Source: Sphingobacterium paludis (GTDB lineage: Bacteria > Bacteroidota > Bacteroidia > Sphingobacteriales > Sphingobacteriaceae). From it: a stretch of 64,000 nt of DNA. Positions 45,161 through 53,399 of this stretch are shown piece after piece (the first letter of the stretch is position 1; each line of letters begins with the position of its first letter). The position numbers were made by a program, and so were the translations under genes. The stretch lies in the NCBI RefSeq assembly GCF_004364125.1, contig NZ_SNZV01000006.1, forward strand, positions 186,001 through 250,000. Reading direction: 5' to 3'. The notes beneath the pieces are model-generated. The model was not told the origin of the DNA, did no database searches, and saw nothing but the letters and a program-made list of their open reading frames with translations.

Positions 45161-45826
45161 TTACAAGAGACCGATATCTTTGCAATAGGCAACCAGCTGC
45201 TCATTTTTTGAGAAGTCAAGCACTTCCCGCATCAGGTTTAATCGTTTCTCTACGCTGCTGAGCCCTGAAGGTTTGATATTTTTCTGCTGCAGGTAATAAG
45301 GAATATTTTTTTGCTGCACCCCCTGTGCGAGTAGAGAGATGATGTGCATATCGAATGTGGTAAATTCATGGCTATTTTTTACGCGAGAGCTATCCGCAGA
45401 GTCGGGGGATTTGTAAGTTTTGTTCGCGTACACCGATTTTACAGCCTCACTCAGGTATTGTGCGTCGCGACGCGCCTTGCGGACGTAGCCATCGATGGCG
45501 TGTGTTTTAAAAAGATCGTCGACAACTCCAGAACGGCTCTCGGCAGAAAGAACGATAGTCTTGATGTCCGGCTGAATTTGTTTAACGGCCTGAACGAGCT
45601 GCACACCATTGCTAATCTGCTGTGGCGTATGATCGTCCTCAAAAATCAGATCGGTTATCAAAAGATCATAAGGATCGCCATCACGCTGTGCATTTTTGAT
45701 CCAAGTGACGGCATGGTCGCAATAGTAGACGTATTTCGCGTCGCGTATACCTAAATCCTGTAAGGTCTTTTGGACGGAGATGTTTGCAATCTCGTGATCC
45801 TCAGCAATCAGTACTTTTTTAAACAT
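45161..45826 (-). CDS. Response regulator with LuxR-type HTH
   Basis: The 221-aa protein has a receiver domain (acidic pair Glu9-Asp10, phospho-acceptor Asp59 in LLITDLIFED) and a C-terminal LuxR/NarL-like HTH. The HTH reads EFTTFDMHIISLLAQGVQQKNIPYYL...LSSVEKRLNLM and is somewhat extended. The start lies 13 bases after the stop of the TPR histidine kinase gene, so the two form one two-component system. NarL/LuxR-type dimers bind 18-20-bp palindromes. The shared YTTACGG-N4-CCRTAAR operators around this gene are the obvious candidate targets, but this is inference. Confidence 0.88.
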   Translation of the reverse strand: MFKKVLIAEDHEIANISVQKTLQDLGIRDAKYVYYCDHAVTWIKNAQRDGDPYDLLITDLIFEDDHTPQQISNGVQLVQAVKQIQPDIKTIVLSAESRSGVVDDLFKTHAIDGYVRKARRDAQYLSEAVKSVYANKTYKSPDSADSSRVKNSHEFTTFDMHIISLLAQGVQQKNIPYYLQQKNIKPSGLSSVEKRLNLMREVLDFSKNEQLVAYCKDIGLL

Positions 45827-45839
45827 ATGTTTCGTCTTG

Positions 45840-47504
45840 TTAAAGTGTAGGGATAATGACTTCTACCCGAAGCCCCTTTCCTGGTTCACTGGCAAATGTA
45901 ATGTCGCCGCATATGTTTTTTATACGGTTTCCCGTACTGACCAGCCCATTCCCCCGCTTCATCTCCACAGGAAGCCCCACGCCATCGTCTTTATAGTGAA
46001 TATGTAAATCATGATGTACCATAGAGAAACGTATGACTACATTTTCGGCTTGGCTGTGTTTTTTCATATTGACCAGCAACTCTTGCAAGACATGCTTTAT
46101 CTCCTGCTGCACGTTAGCCTTTACGGATTGCCAAAGCTCCGGATCGTTGCCCGCGATAATGATTTTTTGATGGCGCCCCGCGAAAGATTGTAGCAGATTC
46201 GTGATTTCCTGATTGAAAGGCTGATCTACACGCTCAATCTTCTCCGCTTCGTAAGATATGTCGCGCGATTTATGGTACATATCTTCGAGCCGATCAAGAA
46301 TACCGTTTCGGTCTATATCATCTTTATGCTCGATTTCGGTCATGACGCGATAGATGCCATTTGCAACCACATCATGCACCTTGCGCGATGTTTTCAGGTG
46401 GCTCGCCTTAATCTTGTTCTGCGTTTCCAGTTCTAGGCGTTGCTTTCTTTTTTTATACCAAAGAATGCTGCCCGCTCCCAGGAGCGCAAAAGTGATGGAG
46501 AGACCGATAAGACGGTTTGTTGTTTCCGCATTATCTTTTTGTAGCTTTAAGTTCTCGGACTTATTTTTCTCAACTTCGTAGCGGATCAGTGCAAATTGAT
46601 TTCTAGCGGCGGCACGCGCCTGTTGGATACTATCTGACAATTGCTGATAGGTGGCAAAATAAGTTGGAATTGAATCTACAGGATTTAAACGAATGAGTCT
46701 TTTTAGTGCCTTCACTTGATCCTTAGGGCTGTCAATCTCTTTCGCCAAAGCATACTGCCGCTTAGCGAAATACAAGGAAGAATCGGGATTTATCTTTGCG
46801 TAATAGTCAGCGAGATGCGCGTAGCTGGAGTTCTGTCCCCACATATCTTTTTCTTTCTTCCGGATATCAAGTGCATATTTTAATTCAGGTATTGGATTAT
46901 AATTCGCTCTATACTGCCACATCGCCGTCGCATAATTGGTTAGCACCCGCGCAAATTCAACGGAGTCCAAATCGGGGCTTTTCAATATGGATTCATAAAT
47001 AGAAATGGCTCGTGGATAATCTTCTTTATCTTGATAGAGCAGGGCTATATTGTTCAAATATGTTCTCACATTATTCGAATCTGCCGAAAATTTAATAGCC
47101 TCATTATAGAAGGTAATTGCTTTATCCATTTCGCCGAGCTCGCCTGTCGCCGATCCCAAATTATTAAAATTATTACTCAGCGTCTCGAAATGATCGGGAT
47201 CTTGCGTACTTAGGTAATTGAGCGCCTCGAGCGCTGTTTCCTGTGCCCCGAAATAATCCGCTTGTTGGTTTTGGATGATGGCCATAATAACCAAAGAATT
47301 GGCAACGCCAGTACTATCCTTATTGTCTTTAAACACCTCCTCGGCACGACTGAAGTTTAAAAATGCGCTATCTCTTACGTGTTCAGCGTAGAAATCATAA
47401 GCACGATAGTAATATGGATTTTCAATTTTAGAAATTTCTTCTGCCTTTTTCTTAGAACAAGAAAAGAACGCAATACTAATTAGGTATATGTGTAGGTATT
47501 TCAA
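45840..47504 (-). CDS. TPR-containing sensor histidine kinase
   Basis: The 554-aa lipoprotein-like sensor has a signal with FFSCSKKK, then six or so TPR repeats (about 40-270; DHFETLSNNFNNLGSATGELG, RTYLNNIALLYQDK). A coiled coil, one transmembrane helix (LIGLSITFALLGAGSILWY, about 330-350) and a kinase core follow. The core has a KVHDVVANGIYRVM H-box and a HATPase_c with N-box (LQELLVNMKKHS) and DDGVGLP. The periplasmic TPRs would sense a protein or peptide ligand. It is cotranscribed with the response regulator downstream. Confidence 0.88.
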   Translation of the reverse strand: MKYLHIYLISIAFFSCSKKKAEEISKIENPYYYRAYDFYAEHVRDSAFLNFSRAEEVFKDNKDSTGVANSLVIMAIIQNQQADYFGAQETALEALNYLSTQDPDHFETLSNNFNNLGSATGELGEMDKAITFYNEAIKFSADSNNVRTYLNNIALLYQDKEDYPRAISIYESILKSPDLDSVEFARVLTNYATAMWQYRANYNPIPELKYALDIRKKEKDMWGQNSSYAHLADYYAKINPDSSLYFAKRQYALAKEIDSPKDQVKALKRLIRLNPVDSIPTYFATYQQLSDSIQQARAAARNQFALIRYEVEKNKSENLKLQKDNAETTNRLIGLSITFALLGAGSILWYKKRKQRLELETQNKIKASHLKTSRKVHDVVANGIYRVMTEIEHKDDIDRNGILDRLEDMYHKSRDISYEAEKIERVDQPFNQEITNLLQSFAGRHQKIIIAGNDPELWQSVKANVQQEIKHVLQELLVNMKKHSQAENVVIRFSMVHHDLHIHYKDDGVGLPVEMKRGNGLVSTGNRIKNICGDITFASEPGKGLRVEVIIPTL

Positions 47505-47563
47505 ACTGGTTTGTTTTTCCCAAAATTACTCAAAGTGTGAAGTTAAATCAAAAAAATAATAAA

Positions 47564-47590
47564 AAAAGGGCAACTCACGCTGCCCTTTCG
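47564..47590 (-). terminator. Terminator after the 55-aa gene
   Basis: On the minus strand AAAGGGCA-GCGTGAGT-TGCCCTTT is followed by a T-run (plus-strand A-tract at 47561-47568). It lies between the small gene and the histidine kinase gene, so the kinase operon may start after it. Confidence 0.75.
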
Positions 47591-47606
47591 TTATGAAAAG
47601 CTCATT

Positions 47607-47774
47607 CTATTTTTTTGGTGGACGTGGAGGAGGAATAGGTAAGCCTGTATCCCCGCCATCTCCATCATCTCCGTCACCCGGATCAGTATTGGTTTGCACC
47701 GTTGATTGTCCTGGATTGATAGCACCTGTTTGTCCGCCTTGCCCAAATAAAAGAGCTAAAATTAAATACCACAT
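47607..47774 (-). CDS. 55-aa hydrophobic/Asp-Gly-Pro-rich peptide
   Basis: A 55-codon frame (MWYLILALLFGQGGQTG...) begins with a short hydrophobic helix, continues with a Gly/Asp low-complexity stretch (DPGDGDDGDGG) and ends in LPIPPPRPPKK. A good hairpin terminator follows within 20 bases and a -7 box (TAACTTTG on the minus strand, 48014 to 48007) lies upstream. Codon structure and terminator support a real small gene. It may be a membrane-bound peptide with a Pro-rich tail, a type of ligand a GYF domain can bind. Function unknown. Confidence 0.6.
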   Translation of the reverse strand: MWYLILALLFGQGGQTGAINPGQSTVQTNTDPGDGDDGDGGDTGLPIPPPRPPKK

Positions 47775-47844
47775 TTTGTCAAAAAATTAAAAGTCAAAAA
47801 CTTGCTAGGTCCGCGTGCTCCGTGCACGGGATTGCTATAAATTT

Positions 47845-47914
47845 TTCAGAAGGCCTTCTGAATTTTTTGGGAAGTGGGAGTGTCACTCGCGGGAGGCCGA
47901 AGCTGCTTCCCAAA
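47845..47914. repeat. Cluster of palindromes in the 391-base gap
   Basis: This gap (47775-48165) contains an 18-bp perfect palindrome, TTCAGAAGGCCTTCTGAA (47845-47862), and a 9-bp inverted repeat, TTTGGGAAG (47866-47874) with CTTCCCAAA (47906-47914). Inside the latter lies GAGTG-T-CACTC. Just upstream is CCGTGCACGG. The clustering suggests regulator sites or a folded RNA. The rest of the gap is AT-rich. Confidence 0.5.
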
Positions 47915-48115
47915 CCGGCTAAAGACTACCGCGAGATCTTCTCATTGTGAAATCTGTTTTGTATATTAGCCTCATAAACTAATCGACTATCATCTGACTT
48001 CGGAAACAAAGTTATAGCAGCTAAAAACCTTTTTATCAAGTCGTTCCGATAATTCCGAAAAGTCTGATAAAATTCCAGTCATTCTGAAAATTCCGATGTA
48101 TTGACTGATTATTCG

Positions 48116-48160
48116 TTTACGGGATTCCGTAAATTCCGATTTAGAATTAGTTTATTTTTG
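48116..48160 (+). promoter_or_regulatory. Palindromic operator and -7 box of the 335-aa membrane protein gene
   Basis: The perfect palindrome TTTACGG-gatt-CCGTAAA (48116-48133) is followed by 19 bases and TATTTTTG (48153-48160), a TAnnTTTG box. The ATG at 48166 is where transcription should begin, so the mRNA is probably leaderless. The design matches the other three operator/promoters. Confidence 0.75.
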
Positions 48161-48165
48161 ACGCC

Positions 48166-49173
48166 ATGCCTGAGTTTAAAGATTTCAAAGTAGAGGTGCT
48201 TGCCCTTTATGAAGCCAAGAAAAGTAGAAATGAATTGGATGATTTACTTGCAAATCCTTCCCCTGCAAATTTGCGGGACTACTGCTTAATTAAGCTATCG
48301 GAAGAACCGCCGCCTACGGATATTGAGGTCTTTCAAAAATTCTTCAACCCTTTTAAGAAAAAGGAGAATATCGAGGTCGCAATCAAAACTTTCAATACTG
48401 GTTCGCTTAGAGCGCTACAGAAATTCATCCTTGGTCAAACACAGAAGCCAGACGATCTCTTGGTAAAACTACTTTCGATATTGGTAGACTATCAACCTAG
48501 GCCTTTTCAATACGGCAAAGAAAACACGCAAACCAAACCTGAAGAGCTTGACGACAAGGGAATAAGAGCAGTTGAAGGTGATCAAAAAGACGAGGACGAC
48601 TTACGATCAGAGGAAACAAACCAAGAGGGAAGTGAAATAAGTATTATAGAAGATTTTTCAAAGGAAGAGGAAGAAACGAAAGGAAACTCATCAGGTGGAG
48701 ACATTCCGAAACCTAAAGACCCAGAAACAGGAGATATTGATCTACTGGATGAAGAAAATAGATCTACAAAGAAGCGGAAAGTTGCGCTGGGCGGTCTAAC
48801 CATTGTGATTATCACCTCTTTCGTAGGGCTTATTTATCCGAAAAAAAACTGTATGTGTTGGGACGGCGATAAATTTGTTGCCGTATATTGTCAAGACAAG
48901 ACGCAACGTAACCAAATCGTCGGGTTGGATAAAGATAAACTAGCGTTTTTTCGCAGAATCACACAGCCTGATACATTAGGTCTAAAAGATGTCGGTCATG
49001 TATGGTACTCCAAGATTGACAATGAGGTCGAGTTTTTCACCCAGCCAGGCCTGCATCCTATAAAAGTTGATCGATCGTTAAAAATTGCTACCGAACATAT
49101 TATTGAAAATCATGCTGGACCAAAGAAAAAGGCCACAAAACAAATAATCGAAACCCTAGCCGACGTGGAATAG
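48166..49173 (+). CDS. 335-aa single-pass membrane protein of the same regulon
   Basis: The 335-aa product has a cytosolic N-terminal domain (about 1-110: FKDFKVEVLALYEAKK, LRDYCLIKLSEEPP) and a long acidic linker (about 115-200). One transmembrane helix (VALGGLTIVIITSFVGLIYP, about 206-225) and a C-terminal domain with CMCWDGDKFVAVYC complete it. The ATG coincides with the predicted transcription start and no other Met is available before residue 200. It is transcribed away from the two-component system under the shared operator. No family was recognised. It may be an accessory or sensor of the Srf machine. Confidence 0.75.
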   Translation: MPEFKDFKVEVLALYEAKKSRNELDDLLANPSPANLRDYCLIKLSEEPPPTDIEVFQKFFNPFKKKENIEVAIKTFNTGSLRALQKFILGQTQKPDDLLVKLLSILVDYQPRPFQYGKENTQTKPEELDDKGIRAVEGDQKDEDDLRSEETNQEGSEISIIEDFSKEEEETKGNSSGGDIPKPKDPETGDIDLLDEENRSTKKRKVALGGLTIVIITSFVGLIYPKKNCMCWDGDKFVAVYCQDKTQRNQIVGLDKDKLAFFRRITQPDTLGLKDVGHVWYSKIDNEVEFFTQPGLHPIKVDRSLKIATEHIIENHAGPKKKATKQIIETLADVE

Positions 49174-49582
49174 CAATGATTAAAAAAAATTGTTTATAAA
49201 TTTTTTTAAGAACCTTAAAGCATTACTGTAACTGCACTCTCCTTTATGAAACGCTATGTCGCATCGAAAGCTTTGCAATATGTATCCGTTCGCCTTCGCA
49301 CAGCCCCTCCCTGCAAAGGTTTCAAGCGACGGACTTTTGCTACCTTTTGGTCTTCAAAAGTAGTGTCCTGCCGCGGCATGTGGCGGAGGGAATGAGGGTT
49401 GGAAAAAGCTTCAACAGCATGCAAAAAACTCCGACGTACAAACGTTATACCTGCCGTGGCAGACAACTTGAAACGCCATGAAGTCACATCGTGCTCCACG
49501 AATTAAACAGCTTCAAACAGATTGCGCTAAATATTGTTACCTTTACGAGATACGGCCTGCTGGAATGGGGCTGTAATTCTAT
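49174..49582. other. 409-base gap with a dispersed repeat copy
   Basis: After the stop, an A/T-rich stretch gives way to a higher-GC piece. Bases 49324-49388 match a segment found twice in the 57-58 kb tandem repeat. No promoter for the CheB-CheR gene was recognised. Confidence 0.5.
49324..49388. repeat. Single copy of the 'CTTCAAAAGTAGTG' dispersed repeat
   Basis: About 63 bases (AAGCGACGGACTTTTGCTAC through GCCGCGGCATGTGGCGGA) match 57386-57448 and 57777-57839 with few differences. Such short dispersed sequences recur in Sphingobacteriaceae genomes. Minus-strand translation gives a peptide shared by all copies, but there is no sign that it is a gene. Confidence 0.7.
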
Positions 49583-52500
49583 ATGACTTTAAACAAAGAC
49601 TTACCCCCCGATAAAGGCAACAATTTCCCGGTAATAGGTGTCGGCGCATCTGCAGGTGGACTGGATGCTTTTAAGGCGATGCTGAAAGGTATCCCCGAAA
49701 GCTCAGGAATGGCATTTGTACTGGTGCAGCACTTACTGCCTGGTAAAAACAGTCTTTTGCCGGAGCTGCTTCAAAAGATAACGAATATACCCGTGGTATC
49801 CATTACGGAGCACCTCCCGCTAGAGCCCAACCATATATACGTGATTCCACCCAATAAATTGGTAACCGTGGCAGATGGTTTCTTGAAGCTTGACCTTCGC
49901 CCTGTAAAGGAAAAAAGCAACAGGGCCGTCGATGTACTGTTCCACTCCCTAGCCACGGCCTATGAGGCCAGCTCCGCTGCGGTGATCTTATCAGGAAGTG
50001 GTGAGGATGGTACGGACGGACTGATGGCTATTCGCGAATGTGGCGGACTAACGATCGCGCAGGATAAAAGCGCTGAATTTCCAGCCATGCCGAACCACGC
50101 GGTAGACGCCAACATCATTGATTTCGTGCTTCCTCCTGAGCAGATAGGCGAAAAGCTTGCTACATTCTTTGGTTTCGTACGCGAAGATTGGGCGTTGAAC
50201 ATGGAAGATCGCGAAGGAGACGAGGAGAATACTTACCGAAAGATCTTGGTAGAGGTACAAAACCGTATGGGCGCCGATTTTAGCCTATATAAACAAACAA
50301 CGATTAGACGGCGGATCGTGCGGCGAATGTTGATGTTAAAGTTGGCCGACATCCACGCTTACCAAGGCTACTTGGCAGAGAACCCAGCCGAACAGGAGTT
50401 GCTGTTTTATGACTTACTCATACCGGTGACAAGCTTCTTTCGAGATCTTTCGGCATTTGAAGCCTTGACCCGCAAGATTCTGCCCCAACTTATGCAAAGT
50501 AAAAAGACAGATGAACCAATCCGCATCTGGGTAACAGGGTGTTCTACGGGGCAAGAGCCCTACTCGATCGCCATGGCGTTGGAAGAGCATTTTGGCGAAC
50601 GCCTATCACAACAGCGTGTGCAGATCTTTGCCACGGATATCTCAGAAAAATCTGTTAAAAAAGCACGGAGCGGCAGCTACTCGAAGAAAGAGCTGACAGG
50701 ATTGAGCGCGCAACACCTCTCCCGCTATTTCGAAAAATCCAACGATCAATATATTGTTAAAAAGCGGATCCGTGATCTGTGCGTTTTTGCGGTGCATAGC
50801 TTTCTCAAAGATCCGCCATTTGCACGCATGGACTTGATTTCCTGCAGAAATGTAATGATCTACTTTAAACCATTCTTGCAGAAGAAAGCACTTACGACCT
50901 TTCACTACGCCCTGCGCGACAAAGGACTATTGTGGCTGGGGAAATCAGAAACTGCAGGAACCGCATCGGACTTTTTCCAAGCACTAGACAAAAAGAATAA
51001 ATTCTACACGCGTAAATCAGTTACCCGAAAATATATCACAGTAATGGGTGAACGCAAGGAATCAGCTTACAAAGAAAACAATGACATTCTCCGCAAAAAC
51101 GATATGAAAGTAGAGGATTACCAAAAAAGTGCGGATGAGCTGATGCTGAACAAGTATATGCCTGTAAGCGTAGTCGTAAACGAGCAGTTTGACATCGTGC
51201 AGTTTCGTGGTTCGTCTGCAAAATTTTTAGAACCACCCTCTGGCAAAGCAACTTTTAACCTGATGAAAATGGCCAAAGAGGGCTTATCCTTCGAACTTCG
51301 TAACGCCCTGCACCGCGTAAAAAGTTCGCGAGAGCCTTTCGCGAAAGATAACATCTCTTTCGACATGGGCGAATCATTAGTTTCTATAGAGGTGTTGCCC
51401 CTGCTGAACACTATCGACCTGTACTACCTTGTGGTATTTAAAGAGCCCGCCCTGACATCTCCTCGAAAGCGTCTTAGCGCCAAGCTTAAACGATCTGCCG
51501 ATGAGGAGCGGATTATACAATTGGAGTATGAACTGGCTCAGGCGCGCGAAGATATGCGCACGATTACCGAAGACCAAGAAATGACCAATGAAGAACTCCA
51601 AAGTTCTAACGAGGAGTTGGTAAGCGGAAGCGAGGAGTTACAGAGCTTGAACGAGGAACTGGAAACCAGCAAGGAGGAACTACAGAGCACGAACGAGGAG
51701 CTGCTCACGGTGAACCAAGAACTGTTTGACAGCAATGAGGAGTTAACCTCGAGTAGAAAGCTATCAGACGCTACCATTGCAGTGCTACATGAGCCCCTAC
51801 TGATGCTTGATAAGGACATGATCATACAGTTAGCCAACCATGCTTTTTGTCGCACGTTTAAGATCAAGGAATCGGCTGCCGTTGGTACAAGCCTTTACCA
51901 ATTGCAAGATGGGGCATGGAATATACCGGGACTGACCAAAGAATTTACCAAGATTCAGGCGCTGGATGAAACAATGATCGAGAAAGAGATTGCGTTTACA
52001 TTCCCATCCATAGGCGAACGCATCATAAAATTTAATATACAGCCGATCAGTAAACCCAACGGCGAGCAACTGATCTTATTGGCCCTAGACGACATTACGG
52101 CACGAAAAGCCGATATCCATGAGCAAAAGGTATTTGCCGAGGAGCTGCAGAAACAGATTAGCGAGAAGATAAAACTGGAACGCCAAAAGAATGATTTCAT
52201 CAGCATGGCTTCGCACGAATTAAAAACGCCGGTAACGAGCATCAAAGGATATACGCAGGCGCTACAACGCCGTTTTAGCAAGGCGGGGAATACAGAGGCG
52301 GAGACTTTCCTGATCAAGATGGATAACCAGATCAACAAGTTGACATCCCTGATCGGTGACCTGCTGGATGCTACAAAAGTGACGGCCGGGCAGCTGCAGT
52401 ACAATATCGAAGATTTTGATTTTAATGAGCTGATCCAAGAGATTACCGAGGAGATGCAGCAGACATCCCGCAAGCATCAAATAAAATTGACACTGGACAG

Positions 52501-52864
52501 TAACGTCCTCGTCTCCGGCGATCGGAACCGCATTGGCCAAGTAGTGACGAACCTGCTCTCCAACGCCATCAAATATTCGCCCAAAGCAAACGAGGTATTG
52601 ATCCACACCAAGGTGTCGGCCCGGCAAGTCACCGTAACGGTGGAAGACCATGGAATCGGTATATCGCAAAAAAACCAACAAAATGTATTTGAACAATTCT
52701 TTCGCGCCAGCGGATCATCGGACAATACTTTTGCTGGCTTGGGACTAGGGCTGTTTATCGCTTCAGAGATTATTAAACGCCATAGCGGCGAAATTTCGGT
52801 GAGCAGCGAGGAAGGTAAGGGATCTTCCTTTACGATTACACTTCCGATAGAACGCTTGCTATGA
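49583..52864 (+). CDS. CheB-CheR-PAS-histidine kinase fusion
   Basis: The 1093-aa protein begins with a CheB methylesterase domain (about 14-190; catalytic Ser23 in GASAGG, His50, Asp142 in SGSGEDGTDG). A CheR methyltransferase domain (about 215-475; VTGCSTGQEPYSIAMAL) comes next. A long coiled coil of SSNEELVSGSEEL-type repeats (about 640-720), a PAS-like domain (about 725-840) and a kinase core (FISMASHELKTPVTSIKGY, then HATPase_c with GLGLGLFIASEI) follow. Such fusions act outside flagellar chemotaxis as stress or two-component sensors. Its stop overlaps the receiver gene start by 4 bases (ATGA). Confidence 0.95.
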   Translation: MTLNKDLPPDKGNNFPVIGVGASAGGLDAFKAMLKGIPESSGMAFVLVQHLLPGKNSLLPELLQKITNIPVVSITEHLPLEPNHIYVIPPNKLVTVADGFLKLDLRPVKEKSNRAVDVLFHSLATAYEASSAAVILSGSGEDGTDGLMAIRECGGLTIAQDKSAEFPAMPNHAVDANIIDFVLPPEQIGEKLATFFGFVREDWALNMEDREGDEENTYRKILVEVQNRMGADFSLYKQTTIRRRIVRRMLMLKLADIHAYQGYLAENPAEQELLFYDLLIPVTSFFRDLSAFEALTRKILPQLMQSKKTDEPIRIWVTGCSTGQEPYSIAMALEEHFGERLSQQRVQIFATDISEKSVKKARSGSYSKKELTGLSAQHLSRYFEKSNDQYIVKKRIRDLCVFAVHSFLKDPPFARMDLISCRNVMIYFKPFLQKKALTTFHYALRDKGLLWLGKSETAGTASDFFQALDKKNKFYTRKSVTRKYITVMGERKESAYKENNDILRKNDMKVEDYQKSADELMLNKYMPVSVVVNEQFDIVQFRGSSAKFLEPPSGKATFNLMKMAKEGLSFELRNALHRVKSSREPFAKDNISFDMGESLVSIEVLPLLNTIDLYYLVVFKEPALTSPRKRLSAKLKRSADEERIIQLEYELAQAREDMRTITEDQEMTNEELQSSNEELVSGSEELQSLNEELETSKEELQSTNEELLTVNQELFDSNEELTSSRKLSDATIAVLHEPLLMLDKDMIIQLANHAFCRTFKIKESAAVGTSLYQLQDGAWNIPGLTKEFTKIQALDETMIEKEIAFTFPSIGERIIKFNIQPISKPNGEQLILLALDDITARKADIHEQKVFAEELQKQISEKIKLERQKNDFISMASHELKTPVTSIKGYTQALQRRFSKAGNTEAETFLIKMDNQINKLTSLIGDLLDATKVTAGQLQYNIEDFDFNELIQEITEEMQQTSRKHQIKLTLDSNVLVSGDRNRIGQVVTNLLSNAIKYSPKANEVLIHTKVSARQVTVTVEDHGIGISQKNQQNVFEQFFRASGSSDNTFAGLGLGLFIASEIIKRHSGEISVSSEEGKGSSFTITLPIERLL

Positions 52865-53214
52865 AAAAGATATTTGTAGCTGACGATAACGACGGCATAT
52901 TAGATATGCTGCGTGTAGTCTTGGAAGCTGAAGGTTTTGAGGTAATCGTGTCGGAAGAGCCAGAAGACATATTCGCGTGGCCTGCGGAACTTCCTGATCT
53001 TATTATACTGGATATATGGATGTCTGGCGTAGATGGACGCGATATATGCAAACAATTGAAGAACGGCCCCCGTACAAAGAAGGTTCCCGTCTTGCTGATG
53101 TCGGCGAACAATGAAGTTGAGCAGATGGCTAACGACGCTGGCGCAGACGGTTTTATCGCAAAGCCTTTTGAAATAAGTGACTTCTTAGAAAAATGTGTTG
53201 CCTTAATCGGTTAA
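52861..53214 (+). CDS. Single-domain response regulator
   Basis: The 117-aa product is a bare CheY-like receiver: acidic pair Asp8-Asp9, phospho-acceptor Asp51 (LIILDIWMSG), Ser/Thr position LLMSAN, and Lys101 (FIAKPF). There is no output domain. The start overlaps the CheB-CheR kinase stop by 4 bases, so it is translationally coupled and is the likely phosphate receiver of that kinase. Confidence 0.95.
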   Translation: MKKIFVADDNDGILDMLRVVLEAEGFEVIVSEEPEDIFAWPAELPDLIILDIWMSGVDGRDICKQLKNGPRTKKVPVLLMSANNEVEQMANDAGADGFIAKPFEISDFLEKCVALIG

Positions 53215-53342
53215 TAGGATTTAAAAACAAAAACACGGGAATCAATACCGGTGGAATCATCAGCATTAAACGACATCTCGCATCGAAAGATTTGTGATGC
53301 AAAGTATTTGGTAGTGCATGTTAAAAAGCAATAAGAATGTTA

Positions 53343-53382
53343 AGAAAAGCGGCCGCCTACGATCCAATCACACAGGCGGCCG
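53343..53382 (-). terminator. Terminator of the MoxR/VWA operon
   Basis: A 9-bp GC-only stem (CGGCCGCCT / AGGCGGCCG) with a 15-base loop lies 18 bases after the AAA+ gene stop and is followed on the minus strand by TTTTCTT. It also separates the convergent receiver gene. Confidence 0.8.
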
Positions 53383-53399
53383 ATTAACAAATCAATTTA

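Noticed and set aside
49254..49499. Minus-strand 81-codon frame in the gap before the CheB-CheR gene
   Set aside because: It is largely the dispersed repeat read as protein; no promoter or family support.
52262..52696. Long antisense frame within the CheB-CheR-kinase gene
   Set aside because: The plus strand clearly encodes the kinase core; the antisense frame is a shadow of its codon use.
53276..53310. Similarity of TCGCATCGAAAG near 53278 to the start of the 49.25 kb gap
   Set aside because: Only about 12 bases match, too short to call a repeat copy by eye.
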